A stretch of 35,566 bases of DNA from Hymenobacter sp. (GTDB taxonomy: Bacteria; Bacteroidota; Bacteroidia; Cytophagales; Hymenobacteraceae), in assembly GCA_028288445.1 (NCBI GenBank), contig JAQBNT010000240.1, positions 1-35,566 of the forward strand, given 5' to 3'. This document shows positions 1 through 7,404 of this stretch, one piece after another. A program made the translations under genes and the position numbers. How positions within the stretch are numbered: the stretch's first letter is position 1; each line of letters opens with the position of its first letter. The notes below the pieces were generated by a model. It ran no database searches, was not told the DNA's origin, and saw nothing but the letters and a program-made list of their open reading frames with translations.

Positions 1-328
1 GGCCGTGCTGCACTGGCATATGGATACGTTTACGGTGCCGCCGGGCGCTGTGCGGGTGGGCATGTCGGCGGCGACGGCTACGCAGGGTTTTGTGTGGGGC
101 GACGGGGTGATTGGGCTACAGTTTCACCCTGAGATGACGGTGGCTATGGTGGAGCAGCTCATGGCTGACGAAGGGCATGAGCAGGCCGGGGAGCAGGAAT
201 TCGTGCAGACCGCAGAGCAGATTCGCGCCAAGCTGAAATCAGTCTGGAAGGGGCGCAAGCTGCTGGAGGCGCTGCTGGAGAATCTGGTGGCGGTGCATGA
301 GGGGGAAATAGATTCGCTGAAAAATTAA
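1..328 (+). CDS. Class I glutamine amidotransferase domain protein, C-terminal part (5' truncated)
   Basis: The reading frame is already open at the window edge, so only the last ~108 residues are seen. The motif GLQFHPEM matches the His-x-Glu end of the Cys-His-Glu triad of class I glutamine amidotransferases (GMP-synthase-like or PuuD-like), which release ammonia from glutamine. The preceding LHWHMDTFTVPPGA block fits the 'H-x-D' strand that comes before it in stand-alone GATase-like proteins. The catalytic cysteine would lie upstream of the window. A strong intrinsic terminator follows, so this is the last gene of its transcript. Its substrate cannot be told from this fragment. Confidence 0.75.
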   Translation, partial: AVLHWHMDTFTVPPGAVRVGMSAATATQGFVWGDGVIGLQFHPEMTVAMVEQLMADEGHEQAGEQEFVQTAEQIRAKLKSVWKGRKLLEALLENLVAVHEGEIDSLKN

Positions 329-350
329 GCCTCAAAATAGTAGAGCATCA

Positions 351-382
351 AAAAGCCGCTTCGGGTTACTGGAGCGGCTTTT
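351..382 (+). terminator. Rho-independent terminator after the glutamine amidotransferase gene
   Basis: Perfect 10-bp arms AAAAGCCGCT and AGCGGCTTTT enclose a 12-nt loop. The T-rich 3' arm acts as the U-tract. The hairpin begins 22 bases after the stop codon. Confidence 0.8.
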
Positions 383-399
383 GGTGCATTAATGAAGCA

Positions 400-630
400 A
401 TGTCAATAGAGACGCAATACTACTTAATTCCAGTTGTTGCCTTCGCAGTATTTAGTGTCTGCATCTGGCTCGCGCACCGTTTTATTAAAGCGCAAACGAT
501 AACCAGGGGTGTTCGAATAGTGCTTTGGACTGGCGCGCTACTGTTCAGTGGTGGGTTATTCTTGGGCCTGGGATTGATAATGTTAGTTGTATTTATGGCC
601 CAGCACCCGATGGACCCGACGGTGAAGTGA
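400..630 (+). CDS. Small two-span membrane protein, hypothetical
   Basis: This is a 76-residue protein that I do not recognise. It has two hydrophobic stretches, about residues 9-27 and 40-67, separated by a basic loop (HRFIKAQTITRGVR). That predicts an inner-membrane hairpin, with the loop probably cytoplasmic by the positive-inside rule. It starts at an ATG 18 bases after the upstream terminator. Its stop lies 4 bases from the stop of the convergent dgt gene. The reading frame is visibly less GC-rich than its neighbours. No function can be assigned; it may be a small regulatory or accessory membrane protein. Confidence 0.5.
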   Translation: MSIETQYYLIPVVAFAVFSVCIWLAHRFIKAQTITRGVRIVLWTGALLFSGGLFLGLGLIMLVVFMAQHPMDPTVK

Positions 631-634
631 TATT

Positions 635-2002
635 TTAAAACCCCTTCGGCAACTCAATGCCCTTGATGGTCTTGTACAAGCTCAGGGCGTTCTGGTCGGT
701 CATGCCAGCTACGAAATCAGTCAGTAGCAAAATCTTTTCATAAGCCGAAACGCCTGCCTGGTGGCCTTCGGCGCGGAACTGCTCGGGGAGCAGCAGGAGC
801 AGCTTGCGGCTGCGGTGGCCCTGGCTGTGGTCGAACACGGCGCAGAGGAAGGCATCGAGCAGGCCGCCGAGGACTTCGAAGCCGGCGGCTTCGATTTCGA
901 GCACCGGGCGGCTGCGGTAGAGCTGGTTGATGCTCAGGCGCTGCACTTCCTGGAGGTCGGCCCAGCAGCTAAGCTCTTTGATGAGGGACTGGTCGTACTC
1001 GCCGCGCAGGATGGCGGGGGCGTGGTGGGCGAACAGAGCGGCCAGCTCGTTCACTAGCTTGCCGATGAGGCGGGCGCGGACGTAGCCCAGCTCCTCGCGC
1101 CAGTCGTGCCACTGCACGCTGCCCACGCGGCCGGCTGGGTCGTTAAGCATGCGCTTGAGCAGCGGCAGGCCGGTTTCGGGGGCGATGAGGCCGAGCTTGA
1201 GGCCGTCCTCGAAGTCGATGATGCGGTAGCAGAGGTCGTCGGCGGCTTCGACGAGGAAGGCCAGCGGGTGGCGGTGGTAGAAGCCGGCGGCGGCATCTTT
1301 GGGCAGCAGGCCCAGCTCGGCGGCCACGTGCTGGAAGCGGGCGCTTTCGGTCTGGAAATGGCCGTATTTCTTTTCCGAAGCGCCGCCGACCTGGGCGGTT
1401 TCAGTGACCAGGCTAGGCTTGGGGTATTTGGTGAACGCGCCCAGGGTGGCGTAGGTGAGGCCCAGGCCGGCGGTGCCGGTGCTGTGCGCGGCGTAGGTGT
1501 GCGTGAGGATGCGGAAACCGGCCGCGTTGCCCTCGAAATGCTGCAAATCGGCCACTTCGGCGGCGGTGAGCTGCGCCAGATACGGCGCGGCGGCGGGGCT
1601 GAGGAAGTAGCTGCTGATGGCGTCCTCGCCGGAGTGGCCGAAGGGCGGGTTGCCGATGTCGTGCGCCAGGCAGGCGGCGGCCACAATGTCGCCGCAGTCC
1701 TGGTCGAGGTTGGGCAATTGGGCGGCTAGTTCGGCATCGGCTTCCATTAAATGGCGGGCGGCGAGGCGGCCCAGCGAGCGGCCCACCACGGCGGTTTCGA
1801 GCGAGTGGGTGAGGCGGGTGTGCACGAAATCGGTTTCGGGCAGGGGCATCACCTGGGTTTTGCGCTGCAAGCGCCGGAAGGCGGAGCTGAACACCACGCG
1901 GTCGTAGTCCTGCACGAAGGCCCCACGCACGGGGGCGGCGCTGGCGGGCGGCAGCTGCTGGTCGGGGAAGCGGCGCTGCGAGAGCAGGCGGGGCCATTGC
2001 AT
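635..2002 (-). CDS. dgt: dGTPase-like deoxynucleoside triphosphate triphosphohydrolase
   Basis: This 455-residue HD-superfamily enzyme should cleave dNTPs (typically dGTP) to the deoxynucleoside and tripolyphosphate in the cytoplasm, trimming dNTP pools. The metal site is visible: RLTHSLE (His66), then CLAHDIGNPPFGHSGE with the His114-Asp115 pair and His123/Glu126, and a later AADDLCYRIIDFEDG segment that supplies the final Asp. The N-terminal block AFRRLQRKTQVMPLP is typical of the family. The frame stays open upstream to 2158, but that extension translates the 41-bp repeat array, so I place the start at the ATG giving MQWPRLLSQRRF, which matches the usual N-terminus. A second ATG lies two codons upstream. 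It is convergent with the small membrane-protein gene. The repeat array occupies its 5' leader. Confidence 0.88.
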   Translation of the reverse strand: MQWPRLLSQRRFPDQQLPPASAAPVRGAFVQDYDRVVFSSAFRRLQRKTQVMPLPETDFVHTRLTHSLETAVVGRSLGRLAARHLMEADAELAAQLPNLDQDCGDIVAAACLAHDIGNPPFGHSGEDAISSYFLSPAAAPYLAQLTAAEVADLQHFEGNAAGFRILTHTYAAHSTGTAGLGLTYATLGAFTKYPKPSLVTETAQVGGASEKKYGHFQTESARFQHVAAELGLLPKDAAAGFYHRHPLAFLVEAADDLCYRIIDFEDGLKLGLIAPETGLPLLKRMLNDPAGRVGSVQWHDWREELGYVRARLIGKLVNELAALFAHHAPAILRGEYDQSLIKELSCWADLQEVQRLSINQLYRSRPVLEIEAAGFEVLGGLLDAFLCAVFDHSQGHRSRKLLLLLPEQFRAEGHQAGVSAYEKILLLTDFVAGMTDQNALSLYKTIKGIELPKGF

Positions 2003-2084
2003 GGGCATCGGGAAATACGCGAAAGGGTGAGCGGCCAGCAGAGCTACTACGGTTAGCGACTTGGGCAGCGAGGCAAAGATGGCC

Positions 2085-2304
2085 ACCCCAAACTTGGGGT
2101 GGAGGGTTTGGGCTCCAATTCCTTCGCCCCAAGTTTGGGGCGGAGGTTTTGGCTCCAAATATTGCTCCCCAAGTTTGGGGTGGCCGGTTTTGGCTCCAAA
2201 TGCTGCTCCCCAAGTTTGGGGTGACTGATTTTGGCCTCAAATGTCCCGCCCCAAGTTTGGGGTGGTCGGTTTTGGTCCCAAATCCTCCGCCCCAAGTTTG
2301 GGGT
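2085..2304. repeat. Six-copy 41-bp minisatellite with palindromic core CCCCAAGTTTGGGG
   Basis: Palindromic 14-mers start at 2086, 2127, 2167, 2208, 2249 and 2290, so the spacing is 41, 40, 41, 41 and 41 bases. The first copy reads CCCCAAACTTGGGG; the others read CCCCAAGTTTGGGG. The ~27-base spacer is also conserved and has its own short inverted repeat, TTTGGCTCCAAA. Each unit therefore has two nested dyads. A degenerate further half-unit (GGTTTGAAACC) follows at about 2310-2320. The array fills most of the gap between the M1 peptidase stop (2337) and the dgt start (2002), both on the minus strand. A period of 41 rotates the reading frame, so it is not coding. Confidence 0.9.
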
Positions 2305-2336
2305 GGCATGGTTTGAAACCAAAGATGCCCGCGCAG

Positions 2337-5300
2337 CTACCGCGCCAGCTGCTCGTCGAGCTGCCGGAAGGGGTTGAGCGTGTTCAGATTCAGGACAAAC
2401 CGGATGCGGTCGGTAAAATCCTGGCGGCTGGCGGGAAGGCCGTTGGCGTACTGCGAGCCAGCCACGGGCAGGTAAAAGCTGAGGATGTCGCGCACCACGG
2501 GCATCACCAGGCCGGCATCGTAGTAGGTTTTGCGGGCATTGCCGGGATTGCCGATATCCGTCTGCGGCGTGCTGCTGACCCCGAAATCGGCGAATACCGC
2601 GAGGCGCGTCACCGGCAAGTCGACTTGCAGGTTGAGGGTGCTGAGCCAGCTGGTGCTGTACACCGGCAGGAAGGCTTTGAACGCGCCGTCGCGGTCGTCG
2701 GTCTGGTGGTACTGGGCGGCGAAGGTGGGCGAAATCTGCTGGCGGTCGAGGAAGGCGGTTTGGCGGCGGTAATCGGGGCTGCCGCTCAGGCCCAGCACGA
2801 AAGACGGGCCGCTGGGCTGCTGCAAAAACCGCCCTCCAAACAGGCGCGCCTGCACCCGCCGGCGCTGCGAGTAGAAGCGGAAATAGGTGGCGCTGGCCCG
2901 CAGCAGCAGGGACTGGCGGTTGTTGGCATCGTCGGCGCTGCTGGCAATCATGCGGTTCAAATCCACGCCGGCGCTCCAGCCCTGCAAGGCGTTGGCGTGG
3001 CCCACCACGTACGTCACGGCCTGAAACACGCCGGTGCGGTCGAGGTCCTCATCGGCCACGATGGTGTTGGCCAGCGTGAGGCGCTGCTGCGGGCCCGCGC
3101 CCGGCGCGTGGGGCCACACCAGGCTCACGCTGGGCTCGTATTTAATGTAGCGCTCGAAGCGCTGCACGCCGAAGGCGATGGTGGCCTGCCGCGAAAAGTG
3201 CTGGGGCAGCACGTTGAGCTGGATTTTGCCGATGCCGTTCAGCTCGTTTCGGCTGAAGCTGTACAGGGGCATGGCCAGGTATTGCAGGCGCTTGGGGGCC
3301 AGCGGGCTGTTGTAAAACGCCGCGCCGAGCATGAATTTATCCGACGTATTGGCCCCCAGCACCGGCACCCAGTTGATGGTGCCCTTGTCCCAGCGCTCCA
3401 CGCTGGCCAGCGGGCGCAGGCGGATGGGGGTGAAGCGGGACGGATGGTCGGCGAGGGTGAGGCGGTCGTTGCGGCGGTTGAGTTGGGGCGTGACGTAGTT
3501 GGCATCCACCACGAGGGCGGCTACGTTGGCGCGCTTGAAGTTGAGCTGGCTGGTGGCTTCCTCCTCGGCGTTGGGGTCGGTGTTGCCGAAGGGCGCGGTC
3601 CAGAGGGTTTCGAGCACCTTGCCATTGGCATCGACGGACGACACGGGCACGGCCCAGGGCGTGGGCGAATCGGTGCGGACCAGCACCTTCACCACGTCGT
3701 TGAAGCTGGCCAGGGTCTGCAAATCGGCGTCGTAGTGCTGCGTGTTGGTCAGCATGCCCTGGAAAAACCAGCCCAGCTTCTGGCCCGTGCTTTCCTCAAA
3801 CACGGCCTGCATGTCCTCGGGGTAGGGGTGCTTGAACTGCCACCGCTCGTAGTACAGGTGCATGGCCGCGTCGAATTTCGCCTGCCCGAGGTAGCCGGCC
3901 AGGTACTTCAGCAGCGAGCCCGTTTTCTGGTACACCACCACGGCCGAGTTCACCATCGTGTAGCTGGCCATCGAGGGGCCTTGCACCGGCTGGTCGAGGC
4001 CGCGGCTGGCCAGCATCTGGTAGGGCACCTGTTCGAAAGCGGCCCGGGGCAGCTGCTCAAGGCCGAAGGTGCGGGCAACGAGCGGCTTCTGGGCGAGGGC
4101 TATCAGGCCGCTGGGCTTTACGGTATCCAGCTCGCTCACGCGGCCTTCCTCGTAGGTGTTCACGCCCTCGTCCATCCACGGAAAATCCCGCTCGTTCGAG
4201 CCCAGAATGCCGTAGAACCAGTTGTGGCCTACCTCGTGCACGATGGCTTCGGGCATGGTCACGGTCACCATCGGGTACTCCATGCCGCTGCCGGCACTCA
4301 GGGCCCCATCCACGGCCGTCGCGGCCGAGTAGGGGTACTCGCCTACCCAGCGCGAGTAGTAGGTGAGGGCATCGTTCACGTCCTGGAGGCCCTTTATCCA
4401 CCGCGTCGCCTCCTTATTGGTGAAGAGCACCCACGAGGTGACGGTGCGGCCCGAGGGCAGCGTCACGCCGCTTTTCAGCACGTTGAAGCGCTTATCGGCA
4501 AACCAGGCGAAGTCGTGGATGCGGTCCTGCTTGTAGCGCAGGGTTTTGGTGGTGGCATCGGAGGGCGGGAATTTCAGGTCGGTGCCGAAATCCTGGGCGG
4601 TTTTCTTGGCGGCGGTGGCGGCGGCCAGGGCGTCCAGGCGGGCGCGCTCGTCGGGGTTTTGCAGCTCGCCGGTGGCCCCCACGGTGTAGTTGGTGGGCAG
4701 GGTGATGGTAACGTCGAAGGAGCCGAACTCGGAGTAGAATTCGCCCTGGTCGAGGTAGGGGATGGGGTGCCAGCCGCGCCGGTCCAGCACCGCCGGCTTG
4801 GGGTACCACTGCGTAATCTGGTAGCTCTGCCCCACGTGCCCAAACCGCGAAAACGACGCCGGAATCTTCACCCGAAACGGCGTGCTGATGCTGGCCGTGG
4901 CCCCCGCCGCCAGCGGCGTCGGCAGCACCAGCTTGGCAATGTCGGCATTTTCGGGGTCGAATTCGAGCTTGGCCGCCTGGCCATTCACCTTAAAGTCGAG
5001 CCCGTCGATAAAGCCCCGGTCCTCGGCTTTGGCAAACTCGAACCGGCGCTTGGCATTGCGGAGCTGCTGCTTGGCAAAGGCCGTCGAGTTATCTTTATAA
5101 GCATTCGGCCATAGGTGGAACCAGATGAAGGTGAGGGCCTCCGGCGAGTGGTTGATATAAGTCAGTTCCTCGCGCCCGGTGAGGACGTTGGTCTTGTCAT
5201 CAAGCGCCACGTCGATGGAATAGTTGACTTCCTGCTGGAAGTACGGGCCGGCTGCTTTGGGTGGGGTGGGCTTGGGCGTGTGGCGCTGGGCCAGGGCCAG

Positions 5301-5345
5301 GCCGGGCAGCAGGGCCAGCAGGCCGACGAGTATGCGTTGGGTCAT
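2337..5345 (-). CDS. M1-family zinc metallopeptidase with probable C-terminal outer-membrane beta-barrel
   Basis: This is a 1002-residue exported protein. The ATG at 5345 gives a clean signal peptide (MTQRILVGLLALLPGLALAQ); an alternative start nine codons upstream is possible. Residues ~30-560 form an M1 (gluzincin) aminopeptidase-like unit. A SGMEYPM motif matches the substrate-binding GxMEN position. The zinc site is HEVGH (370-374) followed by 18 residues and then Glu393 in WMDEGVNTYEE. From about residue 640 the chain changes to alternating aromatic/polar strands with short turns (LPLYSFSRNELNG, ASATYFRFYSQRR, LSTLNLQVDLP), like an outer-membrane barrel. The catalytic part would then be tethered at the outer membrane. 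Length is well above that of a plain M1 peptidase. The exact substrate is unknown. Confidence 0.85.
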   Translation of the reverse strand: MTQRILVGLLALLPGLALAQRHTPKPTPPKAAGPYFQQEVNYSIDVALDDKTNVLTGREELTYINHSPEALTFIWFHLWPNAYKDNSTAFAKQQLRNAKRRFEFAKAEDRGFIDGLDFKVNGQAAKLEFDPENADIAKLVLPTPLAAGATASISTPFRVKIPASFSRFGHVGQSYQITQWYPKPAVLDRRGWHPIPYLDQGEFYSEFGSFDVTITLPTNYTVGATGELQNPDERARLDALAAATAAKKTAQDFGTDLKFPPSDATTKTLRYKQDRIHDFAWFADKRFNVLKSGVTLPSGRTVTSWVLFTNKEATRWIKGLQDVNDALTYYSRWVGEYPYSAATAVDGALSAGSGMEYPMVTVTMPEAIVHEVGHNWFYGILGSNERDFPWMDEGVNTYEEGRVSELDTVKPSGLIALAQKPLVARTFGLEQLPRAAFEQVPYQMLASRGLDQPVQGPSMASYTMVNSAVVVYQKTGSLLKYLAGYLGQAKFDAAMHLYYERWQFKHPYPEDMQAVFEESTGQKLGWFFQGMLTNTQHYDADLQTLASFNDVVKVLVRTDSPTPWAVPVSSVDANGKVLETLWTAPFGNTDPNAEEEATSQLNFKRANVAALVVDANYVTPQLNRRNDRLTLADHPSRFTPIRLRPLASVERWDKGTINWVPVLGANTSDKFMLGAAFYNSPLAPKRLQYLAMPLYSFSRNELNGIGKIQLNVLPQHFSRQATIAFGVQRFERYIKYEPSVSLVWPHAPGAGPQQRLTLANTIVADEDLDRTGVFQAVTYVVGHANALQGWSAGVDLNRMIASSADDANNRQSLLLRASATYFRFYSQRRRVQARLFGGRFLQQPSGPSFVLGLSGSPDYRRQTAFLDRQQISPTFAAQYHQTDDRDGAFKAFLPVYSTSWLSTLNLQVDLPVTRLAVFADFGVSSTPQTDIGNPGNARKTYYDAGLVMPVVRDILSFYLPVAGSQYANGLPASRQDFTDRIRFVLNLNTLNPFRQLDEQLAR

Positions 5346-5507
5346 GGTCAGAAGCAAGGCCGGGAGTAGCACCGCGCCTACGGGACGAAGCTACGGCGCG
5401 GCTTGAGACTGCGGGATGGCAGCAGGTTGAGAATTGGCTGCAATCGGCCGGAAATCGTAATTGAGCTATCCAGTCTTCTCAAAAAACATTCAGCAATTCA
5501 TATAAAA

Positions 5508-5945
5508 ATGGCTACCAAAACCAACCTGCAACGCTTCCTCGACGCTCAAGCCTCGTCGTACCAAACCGCGCTGTCCGAAATCAAAAGCGGCCGCAAGCGC
5601 AGCCATTGGATGTGGTTCATCTTTCCCCAAATCCAGGGCCTGGGCCTGAGTGAAACGGCCAGGTTCTACGCCTTGGCCGATGCTCAGGAGGCGAAGGATT
5701 ATTTGGCGCACCCCGTTTTAGGTGCCCGGCTGCTGGAAATATGCCACGCGCTGCTTGGGCTGGCCTCCGCTGATGCCCACAATATTTTCGGCAGTCCCGA
5801 TGACCTGAAGCTGAAGTCTTCGCTGACGCTGTTTGCATCGGTGGGCGGCAGGCCGGTTTTTCAACAGGTGCTGGATAAGTTTTACCACGGGACGCCGGAC
5901 GATAAAACGCTGCGCATCCTGGCCGCGTTAGCAGCAAATTCCTGA
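5508..5945 (+). CDS. DUF1810 family protein
   Basis: This is a 145-residue cytoplasmic protein. The block SGRKRSHWMWFIFPQIQGLG and the following ALADAQEAKDYLAHPVLGARL are the signature of DUF1810, a small all-helical family of unknown biochemical function. The ATG at 5508, preceded by the A/T-rich TATAAAA, gives the usual N-terminus of the family. The longer open frame back to 5403 would use a TTG and adds unrelated sequence. It is divergent from the M1 peptidase, with 162 bases between the two starts. No signal peptide or membrane span is present. Confidence 0.82.
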   Translation: MATKTNLQRFLDAQASSYQTALSEIKSGRKRSHWMWFIFPQIQGLGLSETARFYALADAQEAKDYLAHPVLGARLLEICHALLGLASADAHNIFGSPDDLKLKSSLTLFASVGGRPVFQQVLDKFYHGTPDDKTLRILAALAANS

Positions 5946-6021
5946 ACACCTTTGGTAATGAAACACTGGCCGCTGCGATAGATGGTTAAGCAAAAAACGC
6001 AGGTCATTTTTTAACCGAAGA

Positions 6022-6525
6022 ATGGAAGCAAGACCGAAAATTGACGTGCCCCAAACGCCGGCCGACAGGGCCGGCGAGCTGTTGGCCGGGAGCGCGCTGG
6101 TGCTGCTTTGGGCGCTTACTATCTGGAGCTTTTTCACCCTGCCCGCCACCATTCCGGTGCACTTCAATGGGGCCGGGGTGCCCGACCGCTACGGCGAAAA
6201 GGGCAGCCTGCTGCTGCTGCCGCTGGTAGCCACCGTCCTGTTTGCCGCCCTCTCGGCCGCCGGCAAATTCCCGCACGTATTAAACTATCCGGCCGAAATC
6301 ACGCCCGCCAATGCGCTGGGCCACTACCGGGGAGCCATCCGGCTGGCCCGTGGCCTGAAAATCGGGATGGTGCTCATTTTTCTGCTGCTCGTGTTTCAAA
6401 CCGGGCAAACGGCTACCGTAAAAACGGCCGGCTTGGGCGCGTGGTTTATGCCCGTCGCTCTGGGCCTGGTAGTTGTCCTGCCGGGCCTGTGGTACTGGAT
6501 GACCGTAGCCCGAGCGCGGGACTAA
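6022..6525 (+). CDS. DUF1648-domain membrane protein
   Basis: This 167-residue inner-membrane protein has four hydrophobic segments at about residues 22-42, 62-82, 113-128 and 138-158. The segment IPVHFNGAGVPDRYGEKG after the first span is the hallmark of DUF1648, also found in SdpI-type immunity proteins and YhdP-like membrane proteins. Here only the DUF1648 part and extra spans are present, so an immunity role cannot be assumed. It lies downstream of and in line with the DUF1810 gene (76-base gap). It is convergent with the DUF1361 gene. Confidence 0.75.
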   Translation: MEARPKIDVPQTPADRAGELLAGSALVLLWALTIWSFFTLPATIPVHFNGAGVPDRYGEKGSLLLLPLVATVLFAALSAAGKFPHVLNYPAEITPANALGHYRGAIRLARGLKIGMVLIFLLLVFQTGQTATVKTAGLGAWFMPVALGLVVVLPGLWYWMTVARARD

Positions 6526-6572
6526 CGGGACCCAAAAGAGCCCGTGGAAAACCACTGACTGCCGCGCGAAGC

Positions 6573-7253
6573 CTATTGCTCGTGCGGGCGCCCCATCAGC
6601 CGCACCGTGCCGTAGCCCACCATCAAAAAGAGCCCGAAAACCAGCGTCACGCCCCACGTCCCGGGAAAGGAAAACGGGTGCAGAATCCGGTTCACGATGT
6701 CGAAAAACAGCGTGAGCGGGTTGGTGAGTACATCCCACGAATTGAAGCGCAGGTAGCGGCCCAGGTAAATGCCGAAGCTGCTGAGCAGCAGCGCCACCGT
6801 GGCAAAAGCCCAACTGACGCCCGTGCCCAGGCGCTGCTGCACCAGCCGCTGCATGTCGGAAAGGGAGGCGTAGGCCAGCATCAGGCCGTTCCAGGCGCAG
6901 CTCAGTATCAGGGCCAAATCGTACCAGAGCGGCACGCCGGGGCGGGTGTCGAGGTGGAACAAATCGGTGAGGATGTAGGGCGCGTTGGGGAAAAACAGCA
7001 GCCACGCCGCCCCCACCGGCACCAGCATCCGCGCCCGCAACGGCCCCCTGGCCGTGCCCAGCATGGTGCTGAGCGCAAACGGCACGACGGCCAGAAACAG
7101 GTTCCAGAGCATAAACAGGAACGTGAGGCGGCCCGTCATCAGCACGCGGCCGGCTACCAGCAGGACGCTCAGGGCCACGGAAGCGGCCAGCGCGAACACC
7201 AGCGTGAGCCGGGCGCGGGTGAAGGGCTGGCTGGAAAGGGTGGTTGCTTGCAT
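6573..7253 (-). CDS. DUF1361-domain integral membrane protein
   Basis: This 226-residue polytopic membrane protein has six or seven hydrophobic segments. The family signature lies in the middle: LLFFPNAPYILTDLFHL, followed by PLWYDLALILSCAWNGL and RYLRFNSWD. Function is unknown for the whole family. I use the ATG at 7253 (MQATTLSSQPF); the open frame continues far upstream, but only into low-complexity sequence antisense to the neighbouring gene. It is convergent with the DUF1648 gene (47-base gap) and divergent from the LpoA-like gene (about 150 bases between starts). Confidence 0.78.
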   Translation of the reverse strand: MQATTLSSQPFTRARLTLVFALAASVALSVLLVAGRVLMTGRLTFLFMLWNLFLAVVPFALSTMLGTARGPLRARMLVPVGAAWLLFFPNAPYILTDLFHLDTRPGVPLWYDLALILSCAWNGLMLAYASLSDMQRLVQQRLGTGVSWAFATVALLLSSFGIYLGRYLRFNSWDVLTNPLTLFFDIVNRILHPFSFPGTWGVTLVFGLFLMVGYGTVRLMGRPHEQ

Positions 7254-7358
7254 AAGGTTAAAGTTAATGCCGAAGCGCCGGGCAATGGTTATTTCGATTC
7301 CGGGCAAACGACAACGCGTCACCCGGCGGGCTGCGTGCCCGCCCCCGGCATTTATGGC

Positions 7359-7366
7359 TAATTTTG
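7359..7366 (+). promoter_or_regulatory. Possible Bacteroidota -7 box (TAATTTTG)
   Basis: TAATTTTG matches the Bacteroidota sigma-factor -7 consensus TAnnTTTG and lies about 40 bases before the preferred start of the LpoA-like gene. No clear -33 TTG was seen at the expected spacing, so this remains tentative. Confidence 0.3.
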
Positions 7367-7404
7367 CGCTGCTTACCACAGGGGCAAGCATGTTTTTTGG
7401 TTCA

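Noticed and set aside
2003..2158. N-terminal extension of dgt
   Set aside because: The extra codons translate the 41-bp repeat and change frame from unit to unit, and the family N-terminus begins at MQWPRLLS.
2085..2304. CRISPR array
   Set aside because: The 'spacers' are themselves conserved copies, the palindromic unit is only 14 bases, and no cas gene is in the window. It is a tandem minisatellite.
2241..5114. 957-codon open frame on the plus strand
   Set aside because: It is antisense to the M1 peptidase, whose HExxH site, signal peptide and family motifs are clear. The plus-strand translation is Gly/His/Arg-rich low-complexity, as expected for the shadow of a GC-rich gene.
5371..5402. 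Small GC hairpin (CCGCGCC/GGCGCGG) upstream of the M1 peptidase start
   Set aside because: Only 7 bp of pairing with a long loop in very GC-rich DNA and no T-run; too weak to call regulatory.
6108..7361. 417-codon open frame on the plus strand
   Set aside because: It runs out of frame through the DUF1648 gene and antisense to the DUF1361 gene, and has no recognisable domain.
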